Notes: a model not told the origin generated them from the letters alone. A stretch of 64,000 bases of DNA from Labrenzia sp. PHM005 (GCF_006517275.1 NZ_CP041191.1:632501-696500), one strand, 5' to 3'. Positions 17,179 through 27,284 are shown, numbered from the stretch's first letter. Translations and numbers: made by a program.

Positions 17179-18095
17179 GCGCGCGCTCCGAACAGGCCCG
17201 TCGGGCGCAGCACAAGGACTGCGGCCATAAGGATGTAAATAGCCATGGACGCAATTGAAGATCCGATCGACGTCGCGGCGGCCGGGCTGACGAAGAGTTT
17301 CATGAGTTCCGGCAGGAAGATGCCGCCAAGGGTGTCGGTGAGGCCAACCAGGATTGCGCCAATGAGCGCTCCCTTGATCGACCCGATACCGCCAATGACG
17401 ATGACAACGAAGGCAAGGATCAGAACAGGTTCGCCCATGCCGACTTGAACAGACTGGATTGCCCCAACAAGCGCCCCAGCCAAACCGGCCAAAGCAGCCC
17501 CAAGCGCAAAGACGATGGTGTAGAGCTTGGCAATGTCGACACCGAGCGCCGCGATCATTTCACGGTCGTTTTCCCCGGCGCGGATTTGGATACCCAGCCG
17601 AGTGCGGGAAATCAGGAGGAACAGGCCCGCTGCCACCAGAAGTCCGACAATGATCAACGCCAAACGGTAGAGCGGGTATTCAATGCCGCCTGGCAAGGTC
17701 ACCGGCCCGGCCAGCGCTGGCGGAATGTCAAGAAAGAGCGGGAAGGATCCGAACACCCATCTTGTGCCTTCGGAAAAGATCAGGATCAGGGCAAATGTCG
17801 CCAGCACTTGATCCAGGTGATCCTTGGCATAAAGCCTCCGGATGACAACAAGTTCGACCAAGGCGCCGGCAAGAGCCGCACCGGCCAAGGCTGCGATCAA
17901 TCCAAAGAAGAACGATCCGGTCGCGCCGGCAACAGCGGCTGCGCAGAACGCTCCAACCATATAGAGCGACCCATGGGCCAAGTTGATCAGCCCCATCACC
18001 CCGAATATCAGCGTCAGACCCGCGGCCATCAGGAACAACATGATCCCGAATTGAAGGCCGTTCAAAATCTGCTCGATGAGCAAAATAAAAGTCAT
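17175..18095 (-). CDS. livH: Branched-chain-type ABC transporter permease LivH
   Basis: The start is set at the ATG 18095 (306 residues, MTFILLIEQILNGLQFG). A GGGTGGGAT lies a few bases upstream, and this matches where LivH proteins begin; the frame opens further to 18140 without family-like sequence. The conserved LTLIFGVMGLINLAHGSLYMVGAF segment near the N-terminus and GENDREMIAALGVDIAKLYTIVFALGAALAGLAGAL are LivH signatures. About eight membrane segments are visible. It lies 53 bases after the binding-protein gene and overlaps livM by 4 bases. Confidence 0.92.
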   Translation of the reverse strand: MTFILLIEQILNGLQFGIMLFLMAAGLTLIFGVMGLINLAHGSLYMVGAFCAAAVAGATGSFFFGLIAALAGAALAGALVELVVIRRLYAKDHLDQVLATFALILIFSEGTRWVFGSFPLFLDIPPALAGPVTLPGGIEYPLYRLALIIVGLLVAAGLFLLISRTRLGIQIRAGENDREMIAALGVDIAKLYTIVFALGAALAGLAGALVGAIQSVQVGMGEPVLILAFVVIVIGGIGSIKGALIGAILVGLTDTLGGIFLPELMKLFVSPAAATSIGSSIASMAIYILMAAVLVLRPTGLFGARA

Positions 18096-18148
18096 GCAAT
18101 CCCACCCGAAAGCTGACCCCGGTTCTAGAACCGAGGCCAAACAACACC

Positions 18149-19285
18149 TTACATATTACAGTCGGACCAATAAGCGTCTGAATGGCTGTTCAGAGCCTTG
18201 CCGATGATCTTGTTGGTGAAGACATCACCCTCTTTGATGACTTCCCGTACGTAGATATCCTGAATCGGATGGTTGTTGGGACCGAATTTGAATTCACCAC
18301 GTGTGCTTTTGAAATCGGCGTCCTGAAGAGCGGCCCGGAACGCGTCTGCATCCTTCACATCGGCTTTTGCGATGGCGGACAGGAGCAGGTTAGCCGTGTC
18401 AAAGCCTTGTGAGGCATAGAGCGACGGCAAACGGCCGTATTCTGCCTGGAAGCTCTCTACAAAGGCATTGTTGACCGGTGTGTTGATGTCCTTGGACCAC
18501 TGGCTGGTGTTGCGCACGCCAAGCGCCGCGTCGCCAACGGCCTGCAGAATGCCCTGATCAAACGAGAAAGCCGGACCGACAACCGGCAGATCAATCCCGC
18601 TGCCTGCATATTGCTTCAGGAAGGAAATTCCCATGCCGCCAGGCAGGAAGAAATAGACGCTGTCTGCGCCGGAAGCCCGGATTTGTGCCAGCTCAGCGGC
18701 ATAATCCGTCTGGCCTAGCTTGGTGTAGATCTCGCCAGCAAGGTCCCCTTTATAGAGGCGTTTGTAACCAGTGAGCGCGTCTTTCCCGGCCGGATAGTTC
18801 GGTGCGAGAATGAAGCTGTTCTTGTAGCCTTCGACATTGGCAAAGGCACCGGCTGCTTCATGCAGGTTGTCATTCTGCCAGGCGACGTTGAAATAGTTTG
18901 GGTGACAGCCCTTACCCGCCAGTATGGATGGGCCAGCGTTCGGCGACAGGTAGAACTTACCCTGAGCTGTTACAGATGGGATCACGGCCATAGCAAGGTT
19001 CGACCAGATGATGCCGGTCAGGACATCAACCTTCTCGGACTGCACCAGTTTGTCGGCAAGCTGAACAGCGATGTCCGGTTTGCGCTGATCATCCTCGATG
19101 ACCACTTCCAGATTATCGTTGCCGGACTGTTTGACCGCCAGCATGAAGCCGTCACGCACATCAATGCCAAGGCCGGCACCACCGCCGGACAAAGTAGTGA
19201 TCATGCCAACTTTTACCGGTTCGGCTGCGAGCGGCGCTGCGCCAAGTGCCAGCGCGGCAACGGCCGCGAGCAAAATCTGTTTCAT
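18149..19285 (-). CDS. Periplasmic substrate-binding protein of the Liv-type importer
   Basis: The 378-residue protein begins MKQILLAAVAALALGAAPLAAEPVKVG, a standard Sec signal peptide cleaved near residue 21. Mature features of the branched-chain family (type I periplasmic fold) follow: GMITTLSGGGAGLGIDVRDGFMLAV, VIEDDQRKPDIAVQLADKLV, and TSLYASQGFDTANLLLSAI-like sequence in the second lobe (PSLYASQGFDTANLL). It lies 132 bases after the CoA-ligase gene and directly before livH. Related proteins in aromatic degraders bind benzoate-type acids, so 2-aminobenzoate is the likely ligand here. Confidence 0.92.
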   Translation of the reverse strand: MKQILLAAVAALALGAAPLAAEPVKVGMITTLSGGGAGLGIDVRDGFMLAVKQSGNDNLEVVIEDDQRKPDIAVQLADKLVQSEKVDVLTGIIWSNLAMAVIPSVTAQGKFYLSPNAGPSILAGKGCHPNYFNVAWQNDNLHEAAGAFANVEGYKNSFILAPNYPAGKDALTGYKRLYKGDLAGEIYTKLGQTDYAAELAQIRASGADSVYFFLPGGMGISFLKQYAGSGIDLPVVGPAFSFDQGILQAVGDAALGVRNTSQWSKDINTPVNNAFVESFQAEYGRLPSLYASQGFDTANLLLSAIAKADVKDADAFRAALQDADFKSTRGEFKFGPNNHPIQDIYVREVIKEGDVFTNKIIGKALNSHSDAYWSDCNM

Positions 19286-19417
19286 ATCGGTCCTCCTAAA
19301 CTACTGATCTGCTGTTCCCAATTCCGTCCGGGTATGGCGCCTTGTTTTTCCGCCTATAACCGATGGGCCATGCTTGTCCGTCTTCTGCAGGGCCCACTTG
19401 CAGAAGTATTTATCTGG

Positions 19418-21049
19418 TTAGTTGAGATCGTCCCGAAGCCGGAACCGCTGCACTTTGCCAGTCGCGGTTTTTGGCAAGGTTTCCGCGAAGATGATCGACC
19501 GTGGATATTTGAACGGCGCGATCACTGCCTTCACATGATCCTGCAAGACCTTGACCAGCGAGTCCGATGGTTCTGTGCCTTCAACCAACACGATATGCGC
19601 TTGAACGATCGACCCGCGCTCGGGGTTTGGCACACCGATGACGGCGCATTCCAGAACACTTTCGTGGGACAGAAGGGCCGCTTCCACCTCCGGACCGGCG
19701 ATGTTGTAACCGGAGGAAATGATCATATCGTCGTTGCGCGCGGCAAAATGCAGATGGCCGTCTTCGCTCATGGAAAAACTGTCGCCCGTGATGTTCCAGC
19801 CATCGACGACATAGTCCTTTTGCCGTTCGTCTGCGAGATACCGGCATCCGGTCGGGCCACGCACGGCCAGACGTCCAACATCTCCCGGCGCCACCGGTTT
19901 TCCGTCCTGACCAACGATCTTGACCTCATAGCCCGAGACCGGTTTGCCGGTACAGGCCGGTTTGTGGTCATCAAACCGGTTAGAGACGAAGATATGCAGC
20001 ATCTCGGTAGCACCAATGCCGTCGAGCATCGGTTTGCCGGTTTTTTCAATCCAGGCATCATAAACAGGCGACGGCAAGGTTTCACCGGCTGAGACAGCAG
20101 CCCGCAAGGAGGACAGATCCGCCCCTTCTTCCATCGCCTGCAACATCACCCGATAGGCGGTTGGCGCTGTGAAGCAAACCGTCGCCTTATAGGTCTGAAT
20201 GATCTCAATCATATTGGGCGGCGACGCGTTTTCCAGCAAGGTCGCCGCCGCACCAAACCGCAGCGGGAACACTGCCAATCCACCAAGCCCAAAGGTAAAG
20301 GCAAGCGGCGGCGAGCCGACAAAGACATCGTCTGGCGTCACGCCCAGCACTTCCTTGGCATAACCATCGGCGATAATCAGAATATCCCGGTGAAAGTGCA
20401 TGGTCGCCTTGGGCGAACCGGTGGAGCCAGAGGTGAAACCAAGCAGGGCAACATCGTCCCGGCCCGTTTGGACGGACTCAAACAATACGGACTTGGTCAG
20501 CGCGAGACGGTCCAGTTCAGCATCGTGATTGGACGTGCCATCAAAGCCAATAACCTTCTTCAGGTACGATGAGGTCTTGGCACAGGCGACCATCTCATCC
20601 ATCAACCGGGTGTCGCACAGCGCGAATTCGATTTCCGCCTTATCGACGATCTTGCCCAGTTCACCGGCCCGCAACATGGGCATGGTGTTGACCACGACAG
20701 CACCGGCCTTGGTCGCCGCCAACCAGCAGGCGACCATTGCCGGATTATTGGCCGACCGGATCAGCACCCGATTGCCCGGTTTGACGCCCAAGTCTTCGAC
20801 CAGCGCATGCGCCAGGCGGTTGGTCCAGTCGGAGAGTTCCTTGTAGGTCCGGCGGCGGCCATTACCAATTAGGGCCGTATGGTCGCCAAAACCTTTCTCA
20901 ACCATCTTGTCGGTGAGTTCCACGCCGACGTTGATATGCTCGGGATAGTCGAACCCCTCCAGCAGAAAATCCGGCCATTGGTCTTCTGGTGGAAGATTGT
21001 CGCGGGCAAATGTATCGACATGGGCCGAGGGCGATAGTCCGCTAGCCAT
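19418..21049 (-). CDS. Benzoate-CoA ligase family enzyme, probably 2-aminobenzoate-CoA ligase
   Basis: This 543-residue ANL-superfamily enzyme has the AMP-binding P-loop LLGFTSGSTGSPKATMH (about 180-196), the middle motif GIGATEMLHIF, the YLADERQKDYVVDGWNITGD hinge region and the C-terminal lysine segment LPKTATGKVQRFRLRD. It activates an aromatic acid with ATP and coenzyme A in the cytoplasm. AAGGAGA lies 7 bases before the ATG. The neighbouring bifunctional 2-aminobenzoyl-CoA monooxygenase/reductase, SDR and acyl-CoA dehydrogenase make 2-aminobenzoate the best substrate. Benzoate or salicylate are alternatives that sequence alone cannot exclude. Confidence 0.87.
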   Translation of the reverse strand: MASGLSPSAHVDTFARDNLPPEDQWPDFLLEGFDYPEHINVGVELTDKMVEKGFGDHTALIGNGRRRTYKELSDWTNRLAHALVEDLGVKPGNRVLIRSANNPAMVACWLAATKAGAVVVNTMPMLRAGELGKIVDKAEIEFALCDTRLMDEMVACAKTSSYLKKVIGFDGTSNHDAELDRLALTKSVLFESVQTGRDDVALLGFTSGSTGSPKATMHFHRDILIIADGYAKEVLGVTPDDVFVGSPPLAFTFGLGGLAVFPLRFGAAATLLENASPPNMIEIIQTYKATVCFTAPTAYRVMLQAMEEGADLSSLRAAVSAGETLPSPVYDAWIEKTGKPMLDGIGATEMLHIFVSNRFDDHKPACTGKPVSGYEVKIVGQDGKPVAPGDVGRLAVRGPTGCRYLADERQKDYVVDGWNITGDSFSMSEDGHLHFAARNDDMIISSGYNIAGPEVEAALLSHESVLECAVIGVPNPERGSIVQAHIVLVEGTEPSDSLVKVLQDHVKAVIAPFKYPRSIIFAETLPKTATGKVQRFRLRDDLN

Positions 21050-21079
21050 GGTCGGTCTCCTTATCCGGCGCGAAGCGCC

Positions 21080-21532
21080 TTAGTCGTTGGCTTCCGGCGG
21101 CAGGAAGTCCACATCATGTTCTGCAGAAACACGAACCACGGCTTCGACGTCGGTCATGTCATGCAATTCGTCAAAAAGTTCCTTGAGTTTGCCGGCTGGG
21201 GACACCCAGAAAAGCGCTCGGCAAGGTTTGTCCGACTTGTTGAAATATCCATGCGGAATGCCCTTGGGCATACGGACGAGGTCGCCAGCCTTTGCCTTCA
21301 CCCAATTGCCATCAAGTTTCAGGTCCAACTCACCTTCTTGCACCAGAATGAACTCGTCCTGTGTCGGATGGATGTGCACCGGAACAAATTGGCCGGGCTC
21401 GGAATTCGTCTCAAAAGCAAACGTCGTTTCGCACCAGGCTTTCGGATAATAGGTTTGTCCGAGGATATTCAGCTTAACACCGTCAAACCCTTCACCGTTT
21501 GGCGTGATGCCACCTTCCAGTTCTTTAGACAT
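21080..21532 (-). CDS. Small cupin-domain protein in the 2-aminobenzoate array
   Basis: I chose the ATG at 21532 (150 residues, MSKELEGG). GGGAGG lies 6 bases before it, whereas the ATG two codons upstream (21538) directly abuts that site. The protein is one cupin_2 barrel: VPVHIHPTQDEFILVQEGELDL holds the two metal His and the Glu, and MPKGIPHGYFN holds the third His. It lies 30 bases before the CoA-ligase gene and 25 after the acyl-CoA dehydrogenase gene. Its role is not known. A metal-dependent step on a ring intermediate, or a small-molecule sensor, would both fit. It is too short for gentisate dioxygenase, which argues against a salicylate/gentisate route. Confidence 0.82.
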   Translation of the reverse strand: MSKELEGGITPNGEGFDGVKLNILGQTYYPKAWCETTFAFETNSEPGQFVPVHIHPTQDEFILVQEGELDLKLDGNWVKAKAGDLVRMPKGIPHGYFNKSDKPCRALFWVSPAGKLKELFDELHDMTDVEAVVRVSAEHDVDFLPPEAND

Positions 21533-21557
21533 GCTCATCCCTCCCTGTTGAATTTGC

Positions 21558-22730
21558 TTATGAAATTCCCTGGTTCGCGCCAGCGGCAGCAAAGGCACCA
21601 AGCGTCTGACGCGCGATGACGATTTTCTGGACGTCCGTGGCGCCCTCATAAATGCGTAGCGCGCGGATCTCGCGGTAGAGCTTTTCAACAGCCTCGCCTG
21701 AGCGCACGCCGTCACCCCCGTGTAGCTGAACGGCCTTGTCGATCACCTGCTGTGCCTGTTCGGTGGCAAAAAGCTTGGCCATAGCCGCTTCGCGGGTAAC
21801 CCGCGGAGCGCCGCTGTCCTTGGCCCAAGCCGCGCGGTAAATCAGCAGGGCGGCAGCATCCACGTCCAGCGCCATATCGGCCAAATGTCCCTGCACCATC
21901 TGAAGATCGGCCAAAGGCGCGCCCTGGATCTGGCGCGTGGTGACCCGCTCAAGCGCCTCATCCAACGCCCTGCGGGCAAATCCGAGAGCCGCAGCGGCAA
22001 CCGTGGAGCGGAAGATATCGAGCACAGACATGGCGATCTTGAAGCCTTCGCCGGGCTTGCCGATAAGGTCCGATTTTTTCACCCGGCAATCAGTGAAGCG
22101 CAGAGTCGCGAGCGGATGCGGAGCAATGGTGTCAAGCCGTTCAGCGACCTCAAAACCAGGAAGGTCCGGTGTAACGACAAAAGCAGATAGGCCCTTGGCG
22201 CCCGGCGCCTCGCCCGTGCGGGCGAACAGCGTATAGATATCGGCAATGCCACCGTTGGAAATCCAGGTTTTCTCGCCGTTCAGAACATAACTGTCGCCGT
22301 CGTCCGTCGCGGTCATAGTCGAGTTGGCGACATCTGATCCCGATTGAGGCTCGGTCAAGGCAAAGGCGGAAATCGCTTCTCCGGACCTTGTCTTCGGCAA
22401 CCAGGCCGCTTTTTGTTCCGGCGTACCGAACAAGGATAGAGCACCTGTGCCGAGCCCCTGCATGGCAAAGGCGAAGTCGGCCAGCCCGTCATGACGCGCC
22501 AGGATCTCTCGTGACAGGCACAGAGTCCGGACATCCAGCGGTGCGCCGTTTTCAGATGCGGTCGGCTGCAGCCACCCGGCTTTACCCAGCTCCTTCACCA
22601 GAGACCGGCAGGCCTGATCGGTGTCGGAATGATCAACATGGAGATCGGCGGCAAAGGCCTCAAGCTCCTCTGCCATCTGGCGGTGCCGGTCATCGAGGAA
22701 CGGCCAGGAAAGAAAGCTTTTGTCTGCCAT
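21558..22730 (-). CDS. Acyl-CoA dehydrogenase of the 2-aminobenzoate array
   Basis: The 390-residue flavoprotein has the first ACAD signature [15 protein letters not shown] (about 124-138), [16 protein letters not shown] substrate/FAD contacts ([13 protein letters not shown]) and a C-terminal [22 protein letters not shown], with the catalytic Glu in YEG. The family abstracts alpha/beta hydrogens from acyl-CoA thioesters. In this array it could desaturate a cyclic or ring-opened CoA intermediate derived from 2-aminobenzoyl-CoA. Its ATG overlaps the stop of the crotonase gene by one base (TGATG), indicating coupling. Confidence 0.92.
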   Translation of the reverse strand: MADKSFLSWPFLDDRHRQMAEELEAFAADLHVDHSDTDQACRSLVKELGKAGWLQPTASENGAPLDVRTLCLSREILARHDGLADFAFAMQGLGTGALSLFGTPEQKAAWLPKTRSGEAISAFALTEPQSGSDVANSTMTATDDGDSYVLNGEKTWISNGGIADIYTLFARTGEAPGAKGLSAFVVTPDLPGFEVAERLDTIAPHPLATLRFTDCRVKKSDLIGKPGEGFKIAMSVLDIFRSTVAAAALGFARRALDEALERVTTRQIQGAPLADLQMVQGHLADMALDVDAAALLIYRAAWAKDSGAPRVTREAAMAKLFATEQAQQVIDKAVQLHGGDGVRSGEAVEKLYREIRALRIYEGATDVQKIVIARQTLGAFAAAGANQGIS

Positions 22731-23530
22731 CAGTTGCCCTCAAACACCGGTTTTTCCTTGTTGACGAAGGCGTTGTAGGCCCGTTCGAAATCACCGGTCT
22801 GCATGCAGATCGCCTGTGCCTGAGCTTCCGCCTCAATCGCCTGTTCGATGGACATGGACCATTCCTGAGCGAGCATGGTCTTGGTCATCATGTACGCAAA
22901 ATTCGGCCCGGCCACGATCCGCTCGGCAAAAGTGACAGCTTCTGTTTCCAAAGCATCGGCAGCGACAAGACGGTTGAAGAAGCCCCAGCGCTCGCCTTCG
23001 TCCGCGCTCATGGAGCGGCCAGTATAAAGCAGTTCCGCTGCCCGGCCCTGGCCGATGATCCTGGGCAGGATCGCGCAAGCGCCCATGTCGCAACCGGCAA
23101 GGCCAACGCGGGTGAATAGAAATGCGGTCTTGGCTTCGGGCGTACCGATACGCAGATCCGACGCCATGGCAATGATTGCCCCGGCGCCGACACAGACACC
23201 GTCAATCGCTGCGATCACCGGTTTGCCGCAATTGATGATGGCTTTCACCAGATCTCCCGTCATCCGGGTAAAGGCGAGCAGCTCTTTCATCGTCATTTTG
23301 GTGAGCGGGCCGATGATGTCATGAACGTCGCCGCCGGAGGAGAAATTACCGCCGTTGGGCAGGAACACCACAGCATGAATTTCGTCGTTGTAGACAAGGT
23401 CCCGGAACCAGTCACGCAGCTCAGCGTAGCTGTCAAACGTGAGCGGGTTTTTCCGTTCTGGCCTGTTCAAGGACACCCGGGCAATGCCGCCTTCGACGGT
23501 CAGATTGAAGTGTTTCGGGGCGTCGGTCAT
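22730..23530 (-). CDS. Enoyl-CoA hydratase/isomerase superfamily protein lacking the classical glutamates
   Basis: This 266-residue crotonase-fold protein has the oxyanion-hole segments [13 protein letters not shown] (about 65-77) and [19 protein letters not shown] (about 108-126). The two catalytic glutamates of classical hydratases are normally in CELAM-like and PEI-like segments. Here those positions read GAIIAM and [13 protein letters not shown], so both appear replaced by eye alignment, and an Asp is present in GCDMGA. The enzyme may therefore be a hydrolase or ring-opening enzyme rather than a hydratase. It overlaps the MarR gene by 4 bases and the acyl-CoA dehydrogenase gene by 1. Only its place in the CoA-thioester pathway is secure. 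Confidence 0.88.
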   Translation of the reverse strand: MTDAPKHFNLTVEGGIARVSLNRPERKNPLTFDSYAELRDWFRDLVYNDEIHAVVFLPNGGNFSSGGDVHDIIGPLTKMTMKELLAFTRMTGDLVKAIINCGKPVIAAIDGVCVGAGAIIAMASDLRIGTPEAKTAFLFTRVGLAGCDMGACAILPRIIGQGRAAELLYTGRSMSADEGERWGFFNRLVAADALETEAVTFAERIVAGPNFAYMMTKTMLAQEWSMSIEQAIEAEAQAQAICMQTGDFERAYNAFVNKEKPVFEGN

Positions 23531-24018
23531 TTGCTCATTGCCTTGTTAGAGGTTGCGCCCGCTTCCACTGACGAACCAAATTGCTCAAAAATGCCGTTGC
23601 AAGCGTCAATCGCCGGCCGGTCGAGGCCGCTCATCAACTCGTCGATCCAGCTTTCGTGTTTGGCCGCCAAATCGGCAAACATCGCGTGGCCCTCAGAAGT
23701 CAGCTTGACCCGGTTGGCACGTTTGTCGCCGGGAACGGCCAACCGCTCGGCATGACCATCATCCACCAGGCGCTCAACAATACCGGTTACATTGCCATTC
23801 GAGACTTTAAGCAAAACTGAGATTTCACTCATTTTCAGGCCGTCTGGATAGCGCGATAACGCAGATAGGACGTCGAAGCGCGGCAAGGTCGTGTCACATT
23901 CATCGCGCAGGCGGCGGCGGATTTCCGCTTCGATCCCTGAGGTTGCCTTGAGCAGTCGGAGCCAAAGCCGCAGCCGGGTTTTGGAGATTGGTTCCAGGGA
24001 AGTTTCTGTCTCAACCAT
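23527..24018 (-). CDS. MarR-family transcriptional regulator of the 2-aminobenzoate array
   Basis: The 163-residue protein has the MarR winged-helix core: [73 protein letters not shown]. The last segment is the wing with the DKR/ANR motif. MarR proteins in aromatic operons are commonly repressors released by the CoA thioester or the aromatic acid. The gene is embedded in the operon, overlapping the SDR stop by one base and the crotonase start by four, so it is probably autoregulated. A palindrome upstream of the first gene (27146-27161) is a candidate target. Confidence 0.9.
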   Translation of the reverse strand: MVETETSLEPISKTRLRLWLRLLKATSGIEAEIRRRLRDECDTTLPRFDVLSALSRYPDGLKMSEISVLLKVSNGNVTGIVERLVDDGHAERLAVPGDKRANRVKLTSEGHAMFADLAAKHESWIDELMSGLDRPAIDACNGIFEQFGSSVEAGATSNKAMSK

Positions 24019-24761
24019 CAGACTTCTCCCCCTGATAGGCTGAGCGCATGGCCGTTAATGCTGACTGCCCCATCCGAACAAAGCCAGAGAGCAGTCTCAG
24101 CAACTTCGCGGGGTTGAACAAAGCGGTTCTGCGGATTGATTTCCCGCAGTTTCCCTGCGGCCGTCTCCTGGTCCATACCCGTCTTTGCCATGATGTTTTC
24201 TATGGAGCGGTTCAGCATCGGCGTTTCCAGAAATCCTGGGCAGATTGCATTGACCGTGATGCCGGTGCGGGCCAGCTCCACCGACAAGGACTTTGTCAGA
24301 CCGACAACACCATGTTTGGCGGCGCAATAACCGGTGACATAGGGATACCCTTTGAGGCCCGCCGTTGAGGCAATCGCGATCATTCGGCCCCAGCCGGCAG
24401 ATTTCATATCGTTCAAAGCCGCCTGAAAGGAAAAGGCAACGCCAGTCAGATTGACGGCCAAGTTTGCGTTGAACGCTTTCGGCGTCATCTTGGAAAACGG
24501 CACACTTTCCGTTGCGCCCGCATTGGCAATGACAACCGAGATCGGGCCTTGTTCTTGGCGGGCCGCGTCAAAGGCCGCGAAGATGGCTGCAGGGTCCGAC
24601 ACATCACAGACCTGATAGGGCAGATTTTGCGCTTCGAGCTTTTCCGCATTCCGGCCCATGATGGTGACTTTCGCCCCGGCCTTGACGAAACCATGCGCGA
24701 TCTCGGCGCCAGCCCCGGAGCCACCGCCGGTCACAACAACATGTTTGGCCCGCAAGCTCAT
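24018..24761 (-). CDS. SDR-family 3-hydroxyacyl-CoA dehydrogenase-like protein
   Basis: The 247-residue SDR has [12 protein letters not shown] (about 11-22) as cofactor loop, NAGA near 92, and the catalytic [20 protein letters not shown] with Ser, Tyr and Lys. The C-terminal half has [12 protein letters not shown]. The gene lies directly after the bifunctional monooxygenase gene, overlapping its stop by 4 bases, and its own stop shares one base with the MarR start. It probably oxidises or reduces a hydroxylated CoA-ester intermediate with NAD(H) in the cytoplasm; the specific alcohol is not determinable here. Confidence 0.9.
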   Translation of the reverse strand: MSLRAKHVVVTGGGSGAGAEIAHGFVKAGAKVTIMGRNAEKLEAQNLPYQVCDVSDPAAIFAAFDAARQEQGPISVVIANAGATESVPFSKMTPKAFNANLAVNLTGVAFSFQAALNDMKSAGWGRMIAIASTAGLKGYPYVTGYCAAKHGVVGLTKSLSVELARTGITVNAICPGFLETPMLNRSIENIMAKTGMDQETAAGKLREINPQNRFVQPREVAETALWLCSDGAVSINGHALSLSGGEV

Positions 24762-27079
24762 ACTTTACCCACCGTCTCGGCGTTCTTGTCAGCCAGCCGC
24801 CAAAGCTGATCGCGGCCCGCGAGATAAGGCAATGGCCAATCCGGCGCGGCCCGGTCACCAATCTTGGCGCCTTCATGCAGCGTCCAATAGGGATTGGTGA
24901 GATGCGGACGCCCAACAGCCACCAGATCGGCCCGGCCCGCCATCAGAATCGAGTTGGCGTGATCGGCTTCAAAGATGTTACCGACAGCCATGGTGGTCAG
25001 ACCAGCTTCGTTGCGGATGCGGTCGGAGAACGGCGTCTGGAACATGCGGCCGTAGACCGGTTTGGCATCAACGGTTGTTTGACCTGCGGACACATCGATC
25101 AGATCTGCCCCGGCGTCCGAGAACATACGGGCGATCTCGATGGCTTCGTCCGGTGTGACCCCGTCGTCACCAATCCAGTCGTTGGCGGAAATGCGCACCG
25201 ACATCGGTTTGTCCTCTGGCCAAACAGCGCGCATGGCTTTCAAGACTTCCAGCGGATAGCGCATGCGGTTTTCCAGGCTGCCGCCATATTCGTCTGTCCG
25301 CACGTTGGAGACCGGCGAGATGAAGGAGGACAGAAGATAGCCATGAGCGGCATGCAGTTCGATCATGTCGAAGCCGGCACGATCTGCCATTTGAGCAGAC
25401 GCCACGAATTGATCGCGGATCTCATCCATTTCGGCGCGGGTAATTTCGCGCGGTGTCGCGTTGCGTGATGACCAGGCAATCGCGGAGGCGGACACAAGAT
25501 CCCAGTTACCGCTCTCCAGCGGCAAGTCCATGCCTTCCCAGCCGAGATTGGTCGACCCCTTGCGGCCGGAATGGCCGATCTGGCAGGCGATCTTGGCGTC
25601 GGTGTGCTCATGGACGAAACCGGTCAATCGCCGCCAAGCGGCTTCATGTTCCGGTGCATAGAGCCCCGGACAGCCCGGCGTGATCCGGCCTTCCGGGCTG
25701 ACGCAGGTCATTTCGACATAGACCAGACCGGCGCCACCTTTGGCACGCTCGCCGTAATGAGAAAAATGCCAGTCGGTCGGACAGCCGTCGACGGCTTTAT
25801 ATTGCGCCATCGGCGAGACCACGATCCGGCTTTTCAGCTCCATGCCGCGCAGCTTGAAAGGCGCAAACATTGGTGCACGCGGCGGTGTGTTTTCATTGTT
25901 CGCCACCGGCAGGTTTGCACCCTTGCGGGCCTGGTCCATAAACCAGCTTTCCGCGGCTTCCAGCCATTTCGGATCGCGCTCACGCAGGTTTTCGTGGCTG
26001 ATCCGCTGTGAGCGGGTCAGCAGCGAATAGTTCAACTGAACCGGGTCGAGATGGAGATAACGTTCGACATTTTCGAACCACTCGAGCGAATTGCGCGCCG
26101 CCGATTGCAAGCGCAGCACTTCCAGGCGGCGCTGGTCTTCGTACTTCGCGAAGGCCGAGGCCAGATCCGGCTCGTTTTCAACGAGGTCGGCCAGCGATAT
26201 GGCCGATTCCATTGCCAATTTCGAACCTGACCCGATGGAGAAATGGGCTGTGGCCGCCGCATCGCCCATCAGCACAACATTTTCGTGCGACCACTTCTCA
26301 CAGAGCACACGCGGGAACTGGATCCAGGCAGATCCGCGCACGTGGTTGGCATTGGTCATCAGGCTGTGGCCATCCAGATGATCCTTGAAAATCTCCTCGC
26401 AGGTCTTAATGCTTTCCTGCTGGTTCATCTCACCAAAACCGAACGCCTCAAAGGTGTCCGGCATGCATTCAACAATGAATGTCGCCGTATCATCATCGAA
26501 CTGATAGGCGTGGGCCCAGACCCAGCCGTGTTCGGTCTTTTCGAAGATAAAGGTGAAGGCGTCGGAGAAGGTTTGATGGGTGCCGAGCCAGACGAAGTGA
26601 CACCTGCGCACATCAATGTCCGGCTTGAAGGTGTCGGCGAAAAGCGTGCGGGTCTTAGAGTTAAGGCCGTCGGCCGCAACAACCAGATCATAGTCCTTAC
26701 GGTAGTCCTCGGCGCTACCGACTTCGGTTTCGAATTTCAGTTCAATGTCGAGTTCGCGGGCACGCTCCTGGAGCAAGAGGAGCAGTTGCTTGCGGCCAAT
26801 GCCGCAGAACCCGTGTCCGCTGGAGAGCTGCTTGTCACTGCCGACATGCAGCGCAATATCGTCCCAATAAGCAAAATGCGCGCGAATTTTCTCCGCGCTG
26901 ACCGGATCGTTGACCGCCAGGTTGTCGAGAGTTTCATCAGACAGCACGACACCCCAGCCAAAGGTGTCGTCCGCCTTGTTGCGTTCGATCACTGTGATCT
27001 CGTGAGAGCTGTCCCGCAGCTTCATCGAAATGGCGAAGTATAGACCGGCTGGCCCGCCTCCAAGACATACGATGCGCAC
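24758..27079 (-). CDS. Bifunctional 2-aminobenzoyl-CoA monooxygenase/reductase (FAD monooxygenase fused to an OYE-type reductase)
   Basis: The start is taken as GTG 27079 (773 residues, beginning [17 protein letters not shown]). GGGGAGGATATC lies directly before it, while the ATG at 27109 adds ten residues before the Rossmann strand. Residues about 1-390 form a class A flavin monooxygenase with GGGPAG and the second FAD motif [22 protein letters not shown]. Residues about 400-773 form an Old-Yellow-Enzyme-like barrel, with [22 protein letters not shown] and [14 protein letters not shown]. This fusion is the known layout of 2-aminobenzoyl-CoA monooxygenase/reductase and of salicylyl-CoA 5-hydroxylases. 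The beta-oxidation-type neighbours favour the 2-aminobenzoyl-CoA role: hydroxylation and ring reduction in one protein. It heads the 13-gene minus-strand array. Confidence 0.9.
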   Translation of the reverse strand: MRIVCLGGGPAGLYFAISMKLRDSSHEITVIERNKADDTFGWGVVLSDETLDNLAVNDPVSAEKIRAHFAYWDDIALHVGSDKQLSSGHGFCGIGRKQLLLLLQERARELDIELKFETEVGSAEDYRKDYDLVVAADGLNSKTRTLFADTFKPDIDVRRCHFVWLGTHQTFSDAFTFIFEKTEHGWVWAHAYQFDDDTATFIVECMPDTFEAFGFGEMNQQESIKTCEEIFKDHLDGHSLMTNANHVRGSAWIQFPRVLCEKWSHENVVLMGDAAATAHFSIGSGSKLAMESAISLADLVENEPDLASAFAKYEDQRRLEVLRLQSAARNSLEWFENVERYLHLDPVQLNYSLLTRSQRISHENLRERDPKWLEAAESWFMDQARKGANLPVANNENTPPRAPMFAPFKLRGMELKSRIVVSPMAQYKAVDGCPTDWHFSHYGERAKGGAGLVYVEMTCVSPEGRITPGCPGLYAPEHEAAWRRLTGFVHEHTDAKIACQIGHSGRKGSTNLGWEGMDLPLESGNWDLVSASAIAWSSRNATPREITRAEMDEIRDQFVASAQMADRAGFDMIELHAAHGYLLSSFISPVSNVRTDEYGGSLENRMRYPLEVLKAMRAVWPEDKPMSVRISANDWIGDDGVTPDEAIEIARMFSDAGADLIDVSAGQTTVDAKPVYGRMFQTPFSDRIRNEAGLTTMAVGNIFEADHANSILMAGRADLVAVGRPHLTNPYWTLHEGAKIGDRAAPDWPLPYLAGRDQLWRLADKNAETVGKV

Positions 27080-27145
27080 GATATCCTCCCCGGATCTGAT
27101 CTTTCCCAAAACGTGTGATGATGATCCTGCGCCTGTTTTTCAGAT

Positions 27146-27161
27146 ATTTCAAGTATGAAAT
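27146..27161. promoter_or_regulatory. Candidate MarR operator upstream of the 2-aminobenzoate array
   Basis: ATTTCAAGTATGAAAT is a 6+4+6 perfect inverted repeat, 67 bases before the GTG of the first gene. It is next to an AT-rich stretch (27161-27179) that could hold a promoter. MarR dimers typically bind such 16-20 base palindromes, and a MarR gene is inside the operon. The pairing of site and regulator is inference. Confidence 0.5.
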
Positions 27162-27258
27162 TTTATATTTAAAATATATCGCAGCGCAACATGCGGTGAG
27201 ATGGGCGTAAGCATGGATATACACGTCTGTGGATAGAGGCCGTACCACAACCCATGCG

Positions 27259-27284
27259 GTCATCCCCGCCCCCTGCGGGGATCT
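27259..27284 (+). repeat. REP-like hairpin, unit 1
   Basis: GGTCATCCCCGCC followed by TGCGGGGATCT. The arms ATCCCCGC (27262-27269) and GCGGGGAT (27275-27282) pair perfectly. It is head-to-head with the unit at 27345-27371, and a similar head-to-head pair occurs near 56678-56825, so this is a dispersed intergenic repeat family. Confidence 0.65.

Noticed and set aside
18860..20092. 410-codon plus-strand frame over the binding-protein and CoA-ligase genes
   Set aside because: Antisense shadow of two well-supported genes; no domain, no ribosome site.
24758..27079. Assignment as salicylyl-CoA 5-hydroxylase of a gentisate route
   Set aside because: Same fusion architecture, but no thioesterase or gentisate dioxygenase is nearby and beta-oxidation-type genes are; 2-aminobenzoate fits better.
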